Shown here: one piece after another, positions 28,337 to 36,224 of the stretch
Position numbering within the stretch: position 1 is the stretch's first letter
Layout: every line of letters starts with the position of its first letter
Assembly (NCBI GenBank): GCA_036494465.1
Contig: DASXOJ010000147.1
Coordinates: 1 to 64,000, forward strand
Length of the DNA: 64,000 bases
Origin: CAJCJE01 sp036494465
GTDB lineage: Bacteria > Actinomycetota > Actinomycetes > Mycobacteriales > Pseudonocardiaceae
Direction: 5' to 3'
Translations under genes and position numbers: made by a program
The notes under the pieces: generated by a model
What the model was told of the DNA's origin: nothing
Seen by the model: the letters and a program-made list of their open reading frames with translations, nothing else
Database searches by the model: none

Positions 28337-28995
28337 CCGAGGTCGAGGCCCTCTACCCGTTCCTCTACGCAGACACCAGCAACATCGACGCGGTGCTCCA
28401 GGAGGTCCGCAGGTCTACTGTGGACAAGGCGAACGAGATCATCGCGCTGCGCCGTCAGGTGCTCGCCGTCGACGGCGCCCGGCTCGCCGAATGCGCCGAC
28501 GACATGGCCGAACGTTTCGTGGCGGGCGGACGGCTGCTGACCTTCGGCAACGGCGGCAGCTCGACCGACTCGCAGGACCTGGCCAGCCTGTTCCTCGGTC
28601 ACGAACGCCCGCTGCCCGCGTTCGGCCTCACCAACGACATCGCCGTGGTCACCGCGCTGTCCAACGACGTCGGCTTCGATGTCGTGTTCTCCCGCCAGAT
28701 AGCGGCCTTCGCGCGGTCCGGTGACATCGCGGTCGGCCTGTCCACCAGCGGCAACTCGGCCAACCTGTTGCGTGCCTTCGACGAAGCCGCCCGACGCGGC
28801 CTGTTGACGGTCGGCATCGCCGGTTACGACGGCGGCAAGATGGCCGAGCTGGACAGCATCGACTACCTGTTCGTGGTGAACTCCGCTTCGGTGCACCGCA
28901 TCCAGGAAGCCCAGACCACGATCTACCACGTGCTCTGGGAATTGACGCTGACCCTGACAAGTTCTGCAGCATCGATGAGAGGTGATCCGTCGTGA
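28333..28995 (+). CDS. Second SIS-domain protein, likely catalytically degenerate
   Basis: A 220-residue SIS protein with FGNGGSSTDSQD near residue 73 and VGLSTSGNSANLL (sugar-phosphate loop). Compared with the first copy, the glutamate after the loop is replaced (LASLFL instead of VAVEFV) and the C-terminal EVH reads EAQ. It keeps the phosphosugar loops but has lost likely catalytic residues. It may form heteromers with the first SIS protein or act as a sensor. The GTG of the small subunit overlaps its stop, tying it to hydrogenase translation. Confidence 0.8.
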   Translation: MTEVEALYPFLYADTSNIDAVLQEVRRSTVDKANEIIALRRQVLAVDGARLAECADDMAERFVAGGRLLTFGNGGSSTDSQDLASLFLGHERPLPAFGLTNDIAVVTALSNDVGFDVVFSRQIAAFARSGDIAVGLSTSGNSANLLRAFDEAARRGLLTVGIAGYDGGKMAELDSIDYLFVVNSASVHRIQEAQTTIYHVLWELTLTLTSSAASMRGDPS

Positions 28996-30059
28996 CAGCG
29001 ACTGAGCCAGCCCATGCCGCCACAGCGGCGGAGGAAGAGTCTCCCATCCATATCCTCTGGATCAATGCCGGATTGAGCTGTGACGGGGACTCGGTGGCGC
29101 TGACCGCGGCCACCCAGCCGAGTATCGAGGAGATCGTGCTCGGCGCCCTGCCCGGCCTGCCCAAGATCGCGGTGCACTGGCCGTTGATCGACTACGAATG
29201 CGGGCCGCTGCAAGGCGCGGACACGTTCATCGAATGGTTCTACAAGGCGGATCGAGGCGAACTGGAACCGTTCGTGCTGGTGATCGAGGGGTCCATCCCG
29301 AACGAGTCCATCAAGCGCGAGGGCTACTGGTCGGGTTTCGGCAACAACCCGCTCACCGGCCAGCCGATGACCACCAGCGAATGGCTGGACCGGTTGGCGC
29401 CCAAGGCATTGGCGGTCGTCGCGGCGGGCACATGCGCCTGCTACGGCGGCATCCACGCGATGGCGGGCAACCCGACCGGCGCGATGGGCGTGCCCGACTA
29501 CCTCGGCTGGGACTGGAAGTCCAAGGCCGGTCTGCCGATCGTGTGCATCCCGGGTTGCCCGACGCACCCGGACAACTTCTCCGAGACCCTGCTCTACCTG
29601 CTGTACCAGGCCTCCGGTCAGGCACCGATGATCCCGCTTGACGACCAGCTGCGCCCGCGCTGGTTGTTCGGGTCGACCGTGCACGAGGGGTGTGACCGGG
29701 GCGGTTACTACGAGCAGGGCGAGTTCGCCGATGAATACGGCTCACCCAAGTGCCTGGTGAAGCTGGGCTGTTGGGGTCCGGTCGTCAAGTGCAACGTGCC
29801 CAAGCGGGGCTGGATCAACGGGGTCGGTGGTTGCCCGAACGTGGGCGGCATCTGTATCGGCTGCACGATGCCGGGCTTCCCGGACAAGTTCATGCCGTTC
29901 ATGGACAAGCCGCTCGGCGCGAACGTGTCGGCAACGGCGAGTGTCACCTACGGCTCGATCATGCGCAAGCTGCGCGGATTCACGGCGCGCAAGGCCGACA
30001 AGGAACCGGCCTGGCGCAGCAAGGGTGAACTCAAGACCGGCTACCGGTCCTCCTGGTAA
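28992..30059 (+). CDS. hhyS: [NiFe] hydrogenase small subunit, actinobacterial (group 1h/5) type
   Basis: Iron-sulfur subunit of 355 aa that relays electrons from the NiFe site. The proximal cluster region reads GLSCDGDS, so C30 is present but the second canonical Cys is D33, matching the 3Cys-1Asp proximal cluster reported for this hydrogenase type. AGTCACYGG and IPGCPTHPDN give the other ligands, and CNVPKRGWINGVGGCPNVGGICIGCTMP holds medial/distal ligands. There is no Tat signal, so it is predicted to stay at the cytoplasmic face. The GTG start overlaps the preceding SIS gene. Confidence 0.97.
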   Translation: MTATEPAHAATAAEEESPIHILWINAGLSCDGDSVALTAATQPSIEEIVLGALPGLPKIAVHWPLIDYECGPLQGADTFIEWFYKADRGELEPFVLVIEGSIPNESIKREGYWSGFGNNPLTGQPMTTSEWLDRLAPKALAVVAAGTCACYGGIHAMAGNPTGAMGVPDYLGWDWKSKAGLPIVCIPGCPTHPDNFSETLLYLLYQASGQAPMIPLDDQLRPRWLFGSTVHEGCDRGGYYEQGEFADEYGSPKCLVKLGCWGPVVKCNVPKRGWINGVGGCPNVGGICIGCTMPGFPDKFMPFMDKPLGANVSATASVTYGSIMRKLRGFTARKADKEPAWRSKGELKTGYRSSW

Positions 30060-30069
30060 GGGAAGCGCG

Positions 30070-31851
30070 ATGGCAACGACCAAGGGCAACAGCGACACCG
30101 ACAAACTAGTCGAGATGTCGTGGGACCCGATCACCAGGATCGTCGGTAGCCTCGGGATCTACACCAAGATCGACTGGGCGCAGAAGCGCGTTGTCGAATG
30201 CCACAGCACCTCGTCGGTGTTCCGCGGCTACAGCATCTTCATGAAGGGCAAGGACCCGCGCGACGCGCACTTCATCACCAGCAGGATCTGCGGCATCTGC
30301 GGCGACAACCACGCGACCTGCTCGGTCTACAACCAGAACATGGCCTATGGCGTGCGCCCGCCGCACCTCGCCGAGTGGATCATCAACCTCGGCGAGGCCG
30401 CCGAGTACATGTTCGACCACAACATCTTCCAGGAGAACCTGGTCGGCGTCGACTACTGCGAACGGATGGTCCGGGAGACCAACCCGGGCGTGCTGGAACT
30501 GGCCAACCGCACCGAATCCCCGCACGCCGAACAGCACGGTTACCGCTTCATCGGCGACATCATGCGCGCGCTCAACCCGTTGGAGGGCGAGTTCTACCGC
30601 GAGGCGTTGCAGGTCAGCCGGTACACCAGGGAGATGTTCTGCCTGATGGAGGGGCGCCACGTGCACCCGTCCACGTTGTACCCGGGCGGCGTTGGCACGG
30701 TGGCCACGATCCAGCTGTTCACCGACTACCTGACCAGGCTGATGCGCTACGTGGAGTTCATGAAGCGCGTCGTCCCGCTGCACGACGACCTGTTCGACTT
30801 CTTCTACCAGGCCCTGCCCGGCTACGAGATGGTCGGCTACCGCCGCACCATGCTCGGCTGCTGGGGTTCGCTGAACGACCCGGACCACTGCGACTTCAGC
30901 TACCGGAACATGACCGACTGGGGCAGGCGGATGTTCGTCACCCCGGGCGTCGTCGTGGACGGCAAACTGGTCACCACCGACCTGGTCGACATCAACCTGG
31001 GCATCCGGATCCTGCTCGGTTCCTCGTACTACGAGGACTGGGAGGACCAGGAGATGTTCGTGCACAACGACCCGTTGGGCAACCCGGTCGACCGTCGGCA
31101 CCCGTGGAACCAGCACACGATTCCTCGGCCGGCAAAGCGCGACTTCGACGACAAGTACTCGTGGACCATGTCGCCGCGCTGGTTCGACGGCAAGGACTAC
31201 CTCGCGCTGGACACCGGCGGCGGCCCGCTCGCCCGGTTGTGGCCGACGGCGCTGGCCGGCCTGGTCAACCACGACTACATCCGCTCCACCGGCCACAGCG
31301 TGATCATCAACCTGCCCAAGACCATGAACAAGCCGGAGGTCACCTTCGAGTGGAAGATTCCACAGTGGAGTAACGCGCTGGAGCGCAACCGCGCCCGCAC
31401 CTACTTCCAGGCGTACGCGGCGGCATCGGCGATGCACTTCATCGAGAAGGCACTGGCCGAGGTGCGCGCAGGGCACACCAAGACCTGGGAGTCGTTCAAG
31501 GTGCCCGAGGAAGCCATCAGCTGCGGGTTCACCGAAGCCGTGCGCGGTGTGCTCTCGCACCACATGGTGATCAGGGGCGGCAAGATCGCCAACTACCACC
31601 CGTACCCGCCGACGCCCTGGAACGGCAGCGTCCGCGACTCCTACGGCACCGCAGGACCCTACGAGGACGCGGTGCAGAACACGCCGATCTTCGAGGAGAA
31701 CACCCAGGAGAACTTCAAGGGCATCGACATCATGCGCGCGGTTCGCAGCTTCGACCCGTGCCTGCCCTGTGGCGTGCACATGTCCGTTGGCAACGGAAAG
31801 GTGCTCAACAAGCTGCACTCGCCACACGCCTTCAACAACGACCAGATCTGA
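30070..31851 (+). CDS. hhyL: [NiFe] hydrogenase large subunit, actinobacterial (group 1h/5) type
   Basis: Catalytic subunit of 593 aa that splits H2. The N-terminal Ni-binding motif is RICGICGDNHATC (C74, C77). The C-terminal motif is DPCLPCGVH (C564, C567, H570), followed by a 23-residue tail that the maturation protease should remove after H570. GGGAAG lies upstream of the ATG. Group 1h enzymes in actinomycetes oxidise H2 down to atmospheric levels for respiration during starvation. The gene follows the small subunit by 10 bp. Confidence 0.97.
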   Translation: MATTKGNSDTDKLVEMSWDPITRIVGSLGIYTKIDWAQKRVVECHSTSSVFRGYSIFMKGKDPRDAHFITSRICGICGDNHATCSVYNQNMAYGVRPPHLAEWIINLGEAAEYMFDHNIFQENLVGVDYCERMVRETNPGVLELANRTESPHAEQHGYRFIGDIMRALNPLEGEFYREALQVSRYTREMFCLMEGRHVHPSTLYPGGVGTVATIQLFTDYLTRLMRYVEFMKRVVPLHDDLFDFFYQALPGYEMVGYRRTMLGCWGSLNDPDHCDFSYRNMTDWGRRMFVTPGVVVDGKLVTTDLVDINLGIRILLGSSYYEDWEDQEMFVHNDPLGNPVDRRHPWNQHTIPRPAKRDFDDKYSWTMSPRWFDGKDYLALDTGGGPLARLWPTALAGLVNHDYIRSTGHSVIINLPKTMNKPEVTFEWKIPQWSNALERNRARTYFQAYAAASAMHFIEKALAEVRAGHTKTWESFKVPEEAISCGFTEAVRGVLSHHMVIRGGKIANYHPYPPTPWNGSVRDSYGTAGPYEDAVQNTPIFEENTQENFKGIDIMRAVRSFDPCLPCGVHMSVGNGKVLNKLHSPHAFNNDQI

Positions 31852-31913
31852 CGTGACGGAACTACCGGCGCCCGCGCATGCCGTGGGCGCCGGTACGCAA
31901 TGGCGGAGGCGAC

Positions 31914-32783
31914 ATGGGCCAGGACGCGCACCAGATCGGCCAGCACGTCGAGCAGGCGCTGACCGAGATCGGCAAGACCGGCGACGAGAACATGCGCGCG
32001 CGGGTCGAGGACCTGGTCTCGACGTTGGTCGAGTTCTACGGTTCGACGCTGGAGCGGGTGATGGAGCTGGTGCACGAGCGCGGCGACATCGCGCTCACCT
32101 CGGCTCTCGGCGATGATCCGCTGGTCGGCAGCGTCCTTGTGGTGCACGACCTGCACCCGCTGTCCACCGAGCAACGCGTGCGGGTCGCGCTGGACAAGGT
32201 CCGTCCCTACCTCGGTTCGCACGCGGGCGACGTCGACCTGGTGGGCGTGGTCGACGACGTGGTCCAGCTGCGCCTCGCGGGCAGTTGCAACGGATGCCCG
32301 TCGTCGACGGTGACCGTGAAGCTCGCGATCGAGAAGGCGATCCAGGATGTCGCGCCCGAGATCGTGGACATCCAGGTCGAGGGCGTCGTCGACGAATCGG
32401 AGCTCGGCCCGGGCGGACACAAGCTGCTCCCGTTGACCTCGGTCGACGCGCCACCCCCGCCCCGGATCGAATCCGACTGGTTCGAGGTAACAGCCGCCAC
32501 GTCGCGCGACACCGTCACCAGCGTGCGGCTCGGCGACGTGGCCACCTTGCTGTGCAACGTGGGCGATCACCTCTACGCCTACCGCGACCACTGCCCGACC
32601 TGCGGTTCGGTGCTCGCCGCGGGCAGCCTGGACGGCACGGTCCTGACCTGCCCGAACTGCGCCAGCCACTTCGACGTCACCCGCGCCGGTCGCGGCACCG
32701 GCAAAACCCACCTCGATCCGCTGCCGCTGCTGACGGAGGCCGGTCACATCAGGGTGGCGTTGCCGGTCGAGGTGCTCTCATGA
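31914..32783 (+). CDS. NifU C-terminal domain protein with a four-cysteine Rieske-like domain
   Basis: A 289-residue fusion. A helical N-terminus (1-75) precedes a NifU-type scaffold domain with SCNGCPSSTVTVKLAIEKAI (C125, C128). Residues about 187-285 resemble a Rieske ferredoxin, but the cluster motif is C227-x2-C230-x15-C246-x2-C249 instead of CxH...CxxH. The histidine ligands are thus missing, and the site could hold a four-Cys [2Fe-2S], a rubredoxin-like iron or zinc. It may carry electrons from the hydrogenase or help build its clusters. GGAGG supports the ATG at 31914. Confidence 0.85.
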   Translation: MGQDAHQIGQHVEQALTEIGKTGDENMRARVEDLVSTLVEFYGSTLERVMELVHERGDIALTSALGDDPLVGSVLVVHDLHPLSTEQRVRVALDKVRPYLGSHAGDVDLVGVVDDVVQLRLAGSCNGCPSSTVTVKLAIEKAIQDVAPEIVDIQVEGVVDESELGPGGHKLLPLTSVDAPPPPRIESDWFEVTAATSRDTVTSVRLGDVATLLCNVGDHLYAYRDHCPTCGSVLAAGSLDGTVLTCPNCASHFDVTRAGRGTGKTHLDPLPLLTEAGHIRVALPVEVLS

Positions 32784-33409
32784 CCTCGGGCCTGCGTCGC
32801 TTCCGCAAGCCGGACACTCCTCCTGAGCCGGAGCAGGCCCCGCCGGTCGTCACCGGCGAGCAGCGTTGCGACATGTGCGCGACGCCGGTCAGCGAGGCAG
32901 AGCACTCGCACGTGGTCAACGTCGAGACCCGCGCGATCATGTGCACCTGTCGCGGTTGCTACCTGCTGTTCACGCATCGCGGCGCGGGCAAGCACCGGGC
33001 AGTGCCGGATCGCTACGTCCACGAGCCGAAGCTGGTGCTCGGCGCGGCGATGTGGGAGTCCGCGGGCATCCCGGTCGGCATGGCGTTCTTCTTCACCAAC
33101 TCGCTGCTGGACAAGACGATGGCCTTCTACCCGAGCCCGGCAGGCGCGACCGAATCACTGTTGCCGCTGGACGCCTGGAGCACCCTGCTGGCCGACAATC
33201 CGCGCTTCGCCGACGTCCGACCGGACGTGGAAGCGTTGCTGGTCAAGCGAACCGACGACGGGTTCGCGTGCTTCCTGGTGCCGATCGACGTCTGCTACGA
33301 GCTGGTCGGCCTGATCCGGTTGCACTGGCGCGGGTTCGACGGCGGCAGCGAGGCGCGCGAAGCCATCGACGCGTTCTTCGCGCAGTTGCGGGAGCGCAGC
33401 GATGGCTGA
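32780..33409 (+). CDS. Conserved hydrogenase-cluster protein (DUF5947-like)
   Basis: A 209-residue protein of unknown function. CDMCATPVSEAEHSHVV and IMCTCRGCYLLF near residues 31-66 give CxxC and CxC-x2-C patterns that suggest a metal-binding head. The rest (from VPDRYVHEP) is a mixed alpha/beta domain with no catalytic motif I recognise. I believe it is the family called DUF5947, seen with group 1h hydrogenases, but this rests on recall. Its ATG overlaps the upstream stop. A role in assembly or electron transfer is inferred from position. Confidence 0.75.
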   Translation: MTSGLRRFRKPDTPPEPEQAPPVVTGEQRCDMCATPVSEAEHSHVVNVETRAIMCTCRGCYLLFTHRGAGKHRAVPDRYVHEPKLVLGAAMWESAGIPVGMAFFFTNSLLDKTMAFYPSPAGATESLLPLDAWSTLLADNPRFADVRPDVEALLVKRTDDGFACFLVPIDVCYELVGLIRLHWRGFDGGSEAREAIDAFFAQLRERSDG

Positions 33410-34034
33410 GCTGAGCTTCGAATGTCTCGGTGCCCGCCCAGACCCCTACGGCACCAGCCCCACCTTGCTGTTCAAGCTACGGATCACCGAGGCCGACGGC
33501 GCGCCGGTGCACGCGGTCGCGCTGCGCTGCCAGATGCGCATCGAACCGCAGCGCCGCCGCTACAACGACGACGAAGCCGAGCTGCTGACCCACCTGTTCG
33601 GCGAACGCGCCCGCTGGGGCGACACGTTGAAGCCGATGCAGTTCACCACCGTCTCGATCATGGTGCCGAGTTTTCGCGGCAGCACCGAGATCGACCTGCC
33701 GGTGCCGATCACCTACGACCTGGAGGTGGCAGCCGGCAAGTACTTCCACGCGCTCGCCGACGGCGTGGTCCCGATGGCGTTGATGTTCAGCGGGACCGTG
33801 TTCAGCAAGGGACAGAACGGGTTCTGGGTGGACCAGATCTCGTGGAGCTCGGATGTGAACTACCCGATGCCGATCACGGTGTGGCAGAACCTGATGAACA
33901 CCTACTTCCCCGGCGAGGCGTGGATCCGGCTGTCCAAGGCCACCGTCGACGAACTGTTGCGCTACAAGGCCAAGCACGCCATCCCCACCTGGGACGCGGC
34001 GATGACCGCCCTCCTCAAGGAGGCGGAGCAATGA
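33402..34034 (+). CDS. Conserved hydrogenase-cluster protein (DUF6084-like)
   Basis: A 210-residue beta-rich protein with no signal peptide, membrane segment or known active site. Recognisable conserved-looking stretches are FECLGARPDPYGTSPTL at the N-terminus and FSKGQNGFWVDQISW in the middle. It is probably the DUF6084 family, named from memory. It overlaps its upstream neighbour by 8 bp and its downstream one by ATGA, so the three unknowns are likely made in fixed proportion. Function is unknown. Confidence 0.72.
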   Translation: MAELSFECLGARPDPYGTSPTLLFKLRITEADGAPVHAVALRCQMRIEPQRRRYNDDEAELLTHLFGERARWGDTLKPMQFTTVSIMVPSFRGSTEIDLPVPITYDLEVAAGKYFHALADGVVPMALMFSGTVFSKGQNGFWVDQISWSSDVNYPMPITVWQNLMNTYFPGEAWIRLSKATVDELLRYKAKHAIPTWDAAMTALLKEAEQ

Positions 34035-35320
34035 CCGCCGAAGCACAGTTCGAACTGGTCAAGCCGGTCGCCGACGCGGTCCTCTACGAGGGCTACCTGC
34101 TCTACCCGTACCGGGCGTCGTCGACCAAGAACCAGGTCCGCTGGCAGTTCGGGGTCTTGATGCCGCCCGCCTTCGTGGCCACCGGCAGCGGCGAACGCGA
34201 CACCATGTTCGTCGACTTCCTCGCCGAACCGCGTCCCACCGCCGTCGCGCACGTACGCGTGCGGTTCCTCCAGGTGCAAACCAGACTGACCGAAGGGACC
34301 AGTTGGCAGGAGGCCGTCGAGCAGGAGGCAGACGTCTCGTTCGCGATCTCGGACCTGCTCGCCGCGGAACGCGTCACCCCGATCACCATCCCCGGCGGCA
34401 CCGAAACCGACGGCGAAACCGAACGCACCCGAGCCCCGCTGACCGCCGAAGTCCGGGCCAGCGCGGCAGAACTGCCCGGCCCCTACGGCGGCGTGCGAGT
34501 CCGGCTGACCATGTCGAACACCAGCACCGCGACCGACACGGATCGCGAAGCCGCGCTGCGCACGGCGCTGATCGCCTGCCACGCGGTGCTGGTGCTGCGC
34601 GACGGCCGGCTGATCTCGTTGCTCGAACCGCCGGAATGGGCCAAGCCGGCGGTGAAGGCGTGCCAGCAGGATGGCGCCTGGCCGATCATGATTGGCTCCG
34701 AGGACGCCCGGGACATGCTGCTCGTCTCGCCGATCATCCTCGACGACTACCCGGGCATCGCGCCGGAGAGTCCGCAGAACCTGTTCGACGGCACCGAGAT
34801 CGACGAAATCCTCACTCTGCGCACGTTGGCCCTGACCGACGACGAGAAGCGCGAAGCCCGCGCGACCGATCCGCGCGCCAAGGAGATCATCGACAACGTC
34901 GATGGCATGCCTGCCGAGCTCTGGGACCGCCTGCACGGCACCATCCGCTACCTGCGCGCGGTCACCGGCGAAGTCGACCAGGTGCCCGAATTCCGCGAGC
35001 CAGGCGAGTTGAAGCCACCGGACGCACCGTGGTGGAACCCGGCCGCCGACGAATCCGTGTCCCCGGAAACCGACAGTGTCGTGGTCGCGGGAAAGGCCGT
35101 CGCCAAAGGCAGCCGAGTGATCCTGCGCCCAGGTCTCAAGCGAGCAGACGCGCAGGACATGTTCCTGACCGGCCGGATCGCCAACGTCGAGTCGGTCATC
35201 TTCGACGTGGACGGCGACATCCACCTGGCCGTCACCCTGGAAGGCGATCCCGCCGCCGAGTTGGAGCTGTTGCAGGGCCGGTTCCGCTACTTCGCGCCCG
35301 AGGAGGTCGAACCGCTATGA
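34031..35320 (+). CDS. Conserved hypothetical protein of the hydrogenase cluster
   Basis: A 429-residue soluble protein that I do not recognise. It is acidic, has no membrane segment, and contains a DDYPGIAPESPQNLFDGTEIDEILTLRTL stretch in the middle. A C-terminal region (AKGSRVILRPGLKRADAQDMFLTGR...VEPL) looks like a small beta-barrel and resembles the ends of proteins that co-occur with hydrogenase protease genes. It overlaps both neighbours by ATGA. Given its place between the unknown pair and the maturation protease, a maturation or complex-assembly role is likely but undefined. Confidence 0.7.
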   Translation: MTAEAQFELVKPVADAVLYEGYLLYPYRASSTKNQVRWQFGVLMPPAFVATGSGERDTMFVDFLAEPRPTAVAHVRVRFLQVQTRLTEGTSWQEAVEQEADVSFAISDLLAAERVTPITIPGGTETDGETERTRAPLTAEVRASAAELPGPYGGVRVRLTMSNTSTATDTDREAALRTALIACHAVLVLRDGRLISLLEPPEWAKPAVKACQQDGAWPIMIGSEDARDMLLVSPIILDDYPGIAPESPQNLFDGTEIDEILTLRTLALTDDEKREARATDPRAKEIIDNVDGMPAELWDRLHGTIRYLRAVTGEVDQVPEFREPGELKPPDAPWWNPAADESVSPETDSVVVAGKAVAKGSRVILRPGLKRADAQDMFLTGRIANVESVIFDVDGDIHLAVTLEGDPAAELELLQGRFRYFAPEEVEPL

Positions 35321-35799
35321 GGATCCTGATCGCCGGGATCGGCAACATGTTCCTCGCCGACGACGGGTTCGGCGTCGAACTCGCGCAGCGCCTCGCGACG
35401 CACGACTTCCCGGACAGTGTGACCGTCGCGGACTACGGCATCAGCGGCATGCACCTCGCCTACGACCTGATGACCGGCTACGACACCACCATCCTGCTCG
35501 ACGCGACCGCGCGCGGCGACGAACCCGGCACCGTCACCGTCGTCGAACTGGACGAGAACCACCCGTTTTCCGGTGGGCAGAGCGCGGTCGACGCGCATGG
35601 CATGCAACCCGACGCGGTGGTCGAGCTGCTCACCCTGCTCGGCGGCCAACCCGGTCGGATGATCCTGGTCGGGTGCGAACCCGCCGAGGTCACCGACCGG
35701 ATCGGCCTGTCCGCGCCGGTCACCGCCGCGCTCGACGGTGCCGCGCTTGCCGTCATCGACCTGGTCGACCACGAGCTCGCTGTCAGAGAGGGGGTGTGA
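35317..35799 (+). CDS. Hydrogenase maturation protease (HyaD/HycI family)
   Basis: A 160-residue endopeptidase. ILIAGIGNMFLADDGFGVELAQRL is the family's GxGN...DDGFG signature with a Ni-sensing acid residue, and ILLDATARG holds the second acidic ligand. After nickel insertion such proteases cut the C-terminal tail of the large subunit, here the 23 residues behind H570 of the nearby large subunit. The ATG overlaps the upstream stop. Confidence 0.93.
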   Translation: MRILIAGIGNMFLADDGFGVELAQRLATHDFPDSVTVADYGISGMHLAYDLMTGYDTTILLDATARGDEPGTVTVVELDENHPFSGGQSAVDAHGMQPDAVVELLTLLGGQPGRMILVGCEPAEVTDRIGLSAPVTAALDGAALAVIDLVDHELAVREGV

Positions 35800-35805
35800 T
35801 CGCAG

Positions 35806-35913
35806 TTGTTGCGAAGAATCATCGTGCTCGCCGCCGTGGCGTGGCTGGCGAGCGTTGCCTACCGGAAACTCGCGCCGGACGTAAAGAGATACGTCGAGAT
35901 GAGCCGCATGTAA
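35806..35913 (+). CDS. 35-residue single-pass membrane peptide (DUF6893-like)
   Basis: A short frame starting TTG reads L/M-LRRIIVLAAVAWLASVAY followed by RKLAPDVKRYVEMSRM. It has a two-Arg head, one hydrophobic helix of about 15 residues and a charged tail ending in RM. GAGGGGG lies about 11 bp upstream. The reading frame exactly fills the gap between protease and hypC. I recall similarly built small proteins (DUF6893) in actinobacterial hydrogenase loci. It may anchor the hydrogenase complex at the membrane. An overlapping GTG frame gives an Arg-rich, less plausible product. Confidence 0.6.
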   Translation: MLRRIIVLAAVAWLASVAYRKLAPDVKRYVEMSRM

Positions 35914-35937
35914 CCGAAACCTGAGGAGATGCATGAC

Positions 35938-36210
35938 ATGTGCCTCGGCATTCCCGGCGAGGTGATCGAAATCCTCGCGGACAAACCGGATCTGGCCAGG
36001 GTCGAGGTCAGTGGCGTACGTCGCGCCATCAACATCGGCCTGCTCGGTGACGACAAACCCAAGCCAGGGGAATGGGTCCTGATCCACGTCGGCTTTGCAC
36101 TGTCCAAAATCGACGAAGCCGAGGCGAAAGCCGCCCTGGACTTCCTGGAGAGCATCGGTCAGGCCTACGCCGACGAGATCGACGCGCTCCGCGAATCACT
36201 AATAGAATAA
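35938..36210 (+). CDS. hypC: Hydrogenase assembly chaperone HypC
   Basis: A 90-residue canonical HypC, starting MCLGIPGEVIEI and containing GEWVLIHVGFALSKID. Cys2, exposed after Met removal, carries the iron with HypD while cyanide and CO are added. I chose the second ATG (35938), because Cys2 must follow the initiator and GAGGAG sits 9 bp upstream. The ATG at 35929 would bury that cysteine. The C-terminus is a helical extension longer than in E. coli HypC. Confidence 0.95.
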   Translation: MCLGIPGEVIEILADKPDLARVEVSGVRRAINIGLLGDDKPKPGEWVLIHVGFALSKIDEAEAKAALDFLESIGQAYADEIDALRESLIE

Positions 36211-36224
36211 GGAGGTCGGGTCGA

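Noticed and set aside
35796..35924. An Arg-rich GTG frame overlapping the small membrane peptide
   Set aside because: Its composition looks like an off-frame translation, whereas the other frame gives a normal transmembrane peptide with a stop before hypC.
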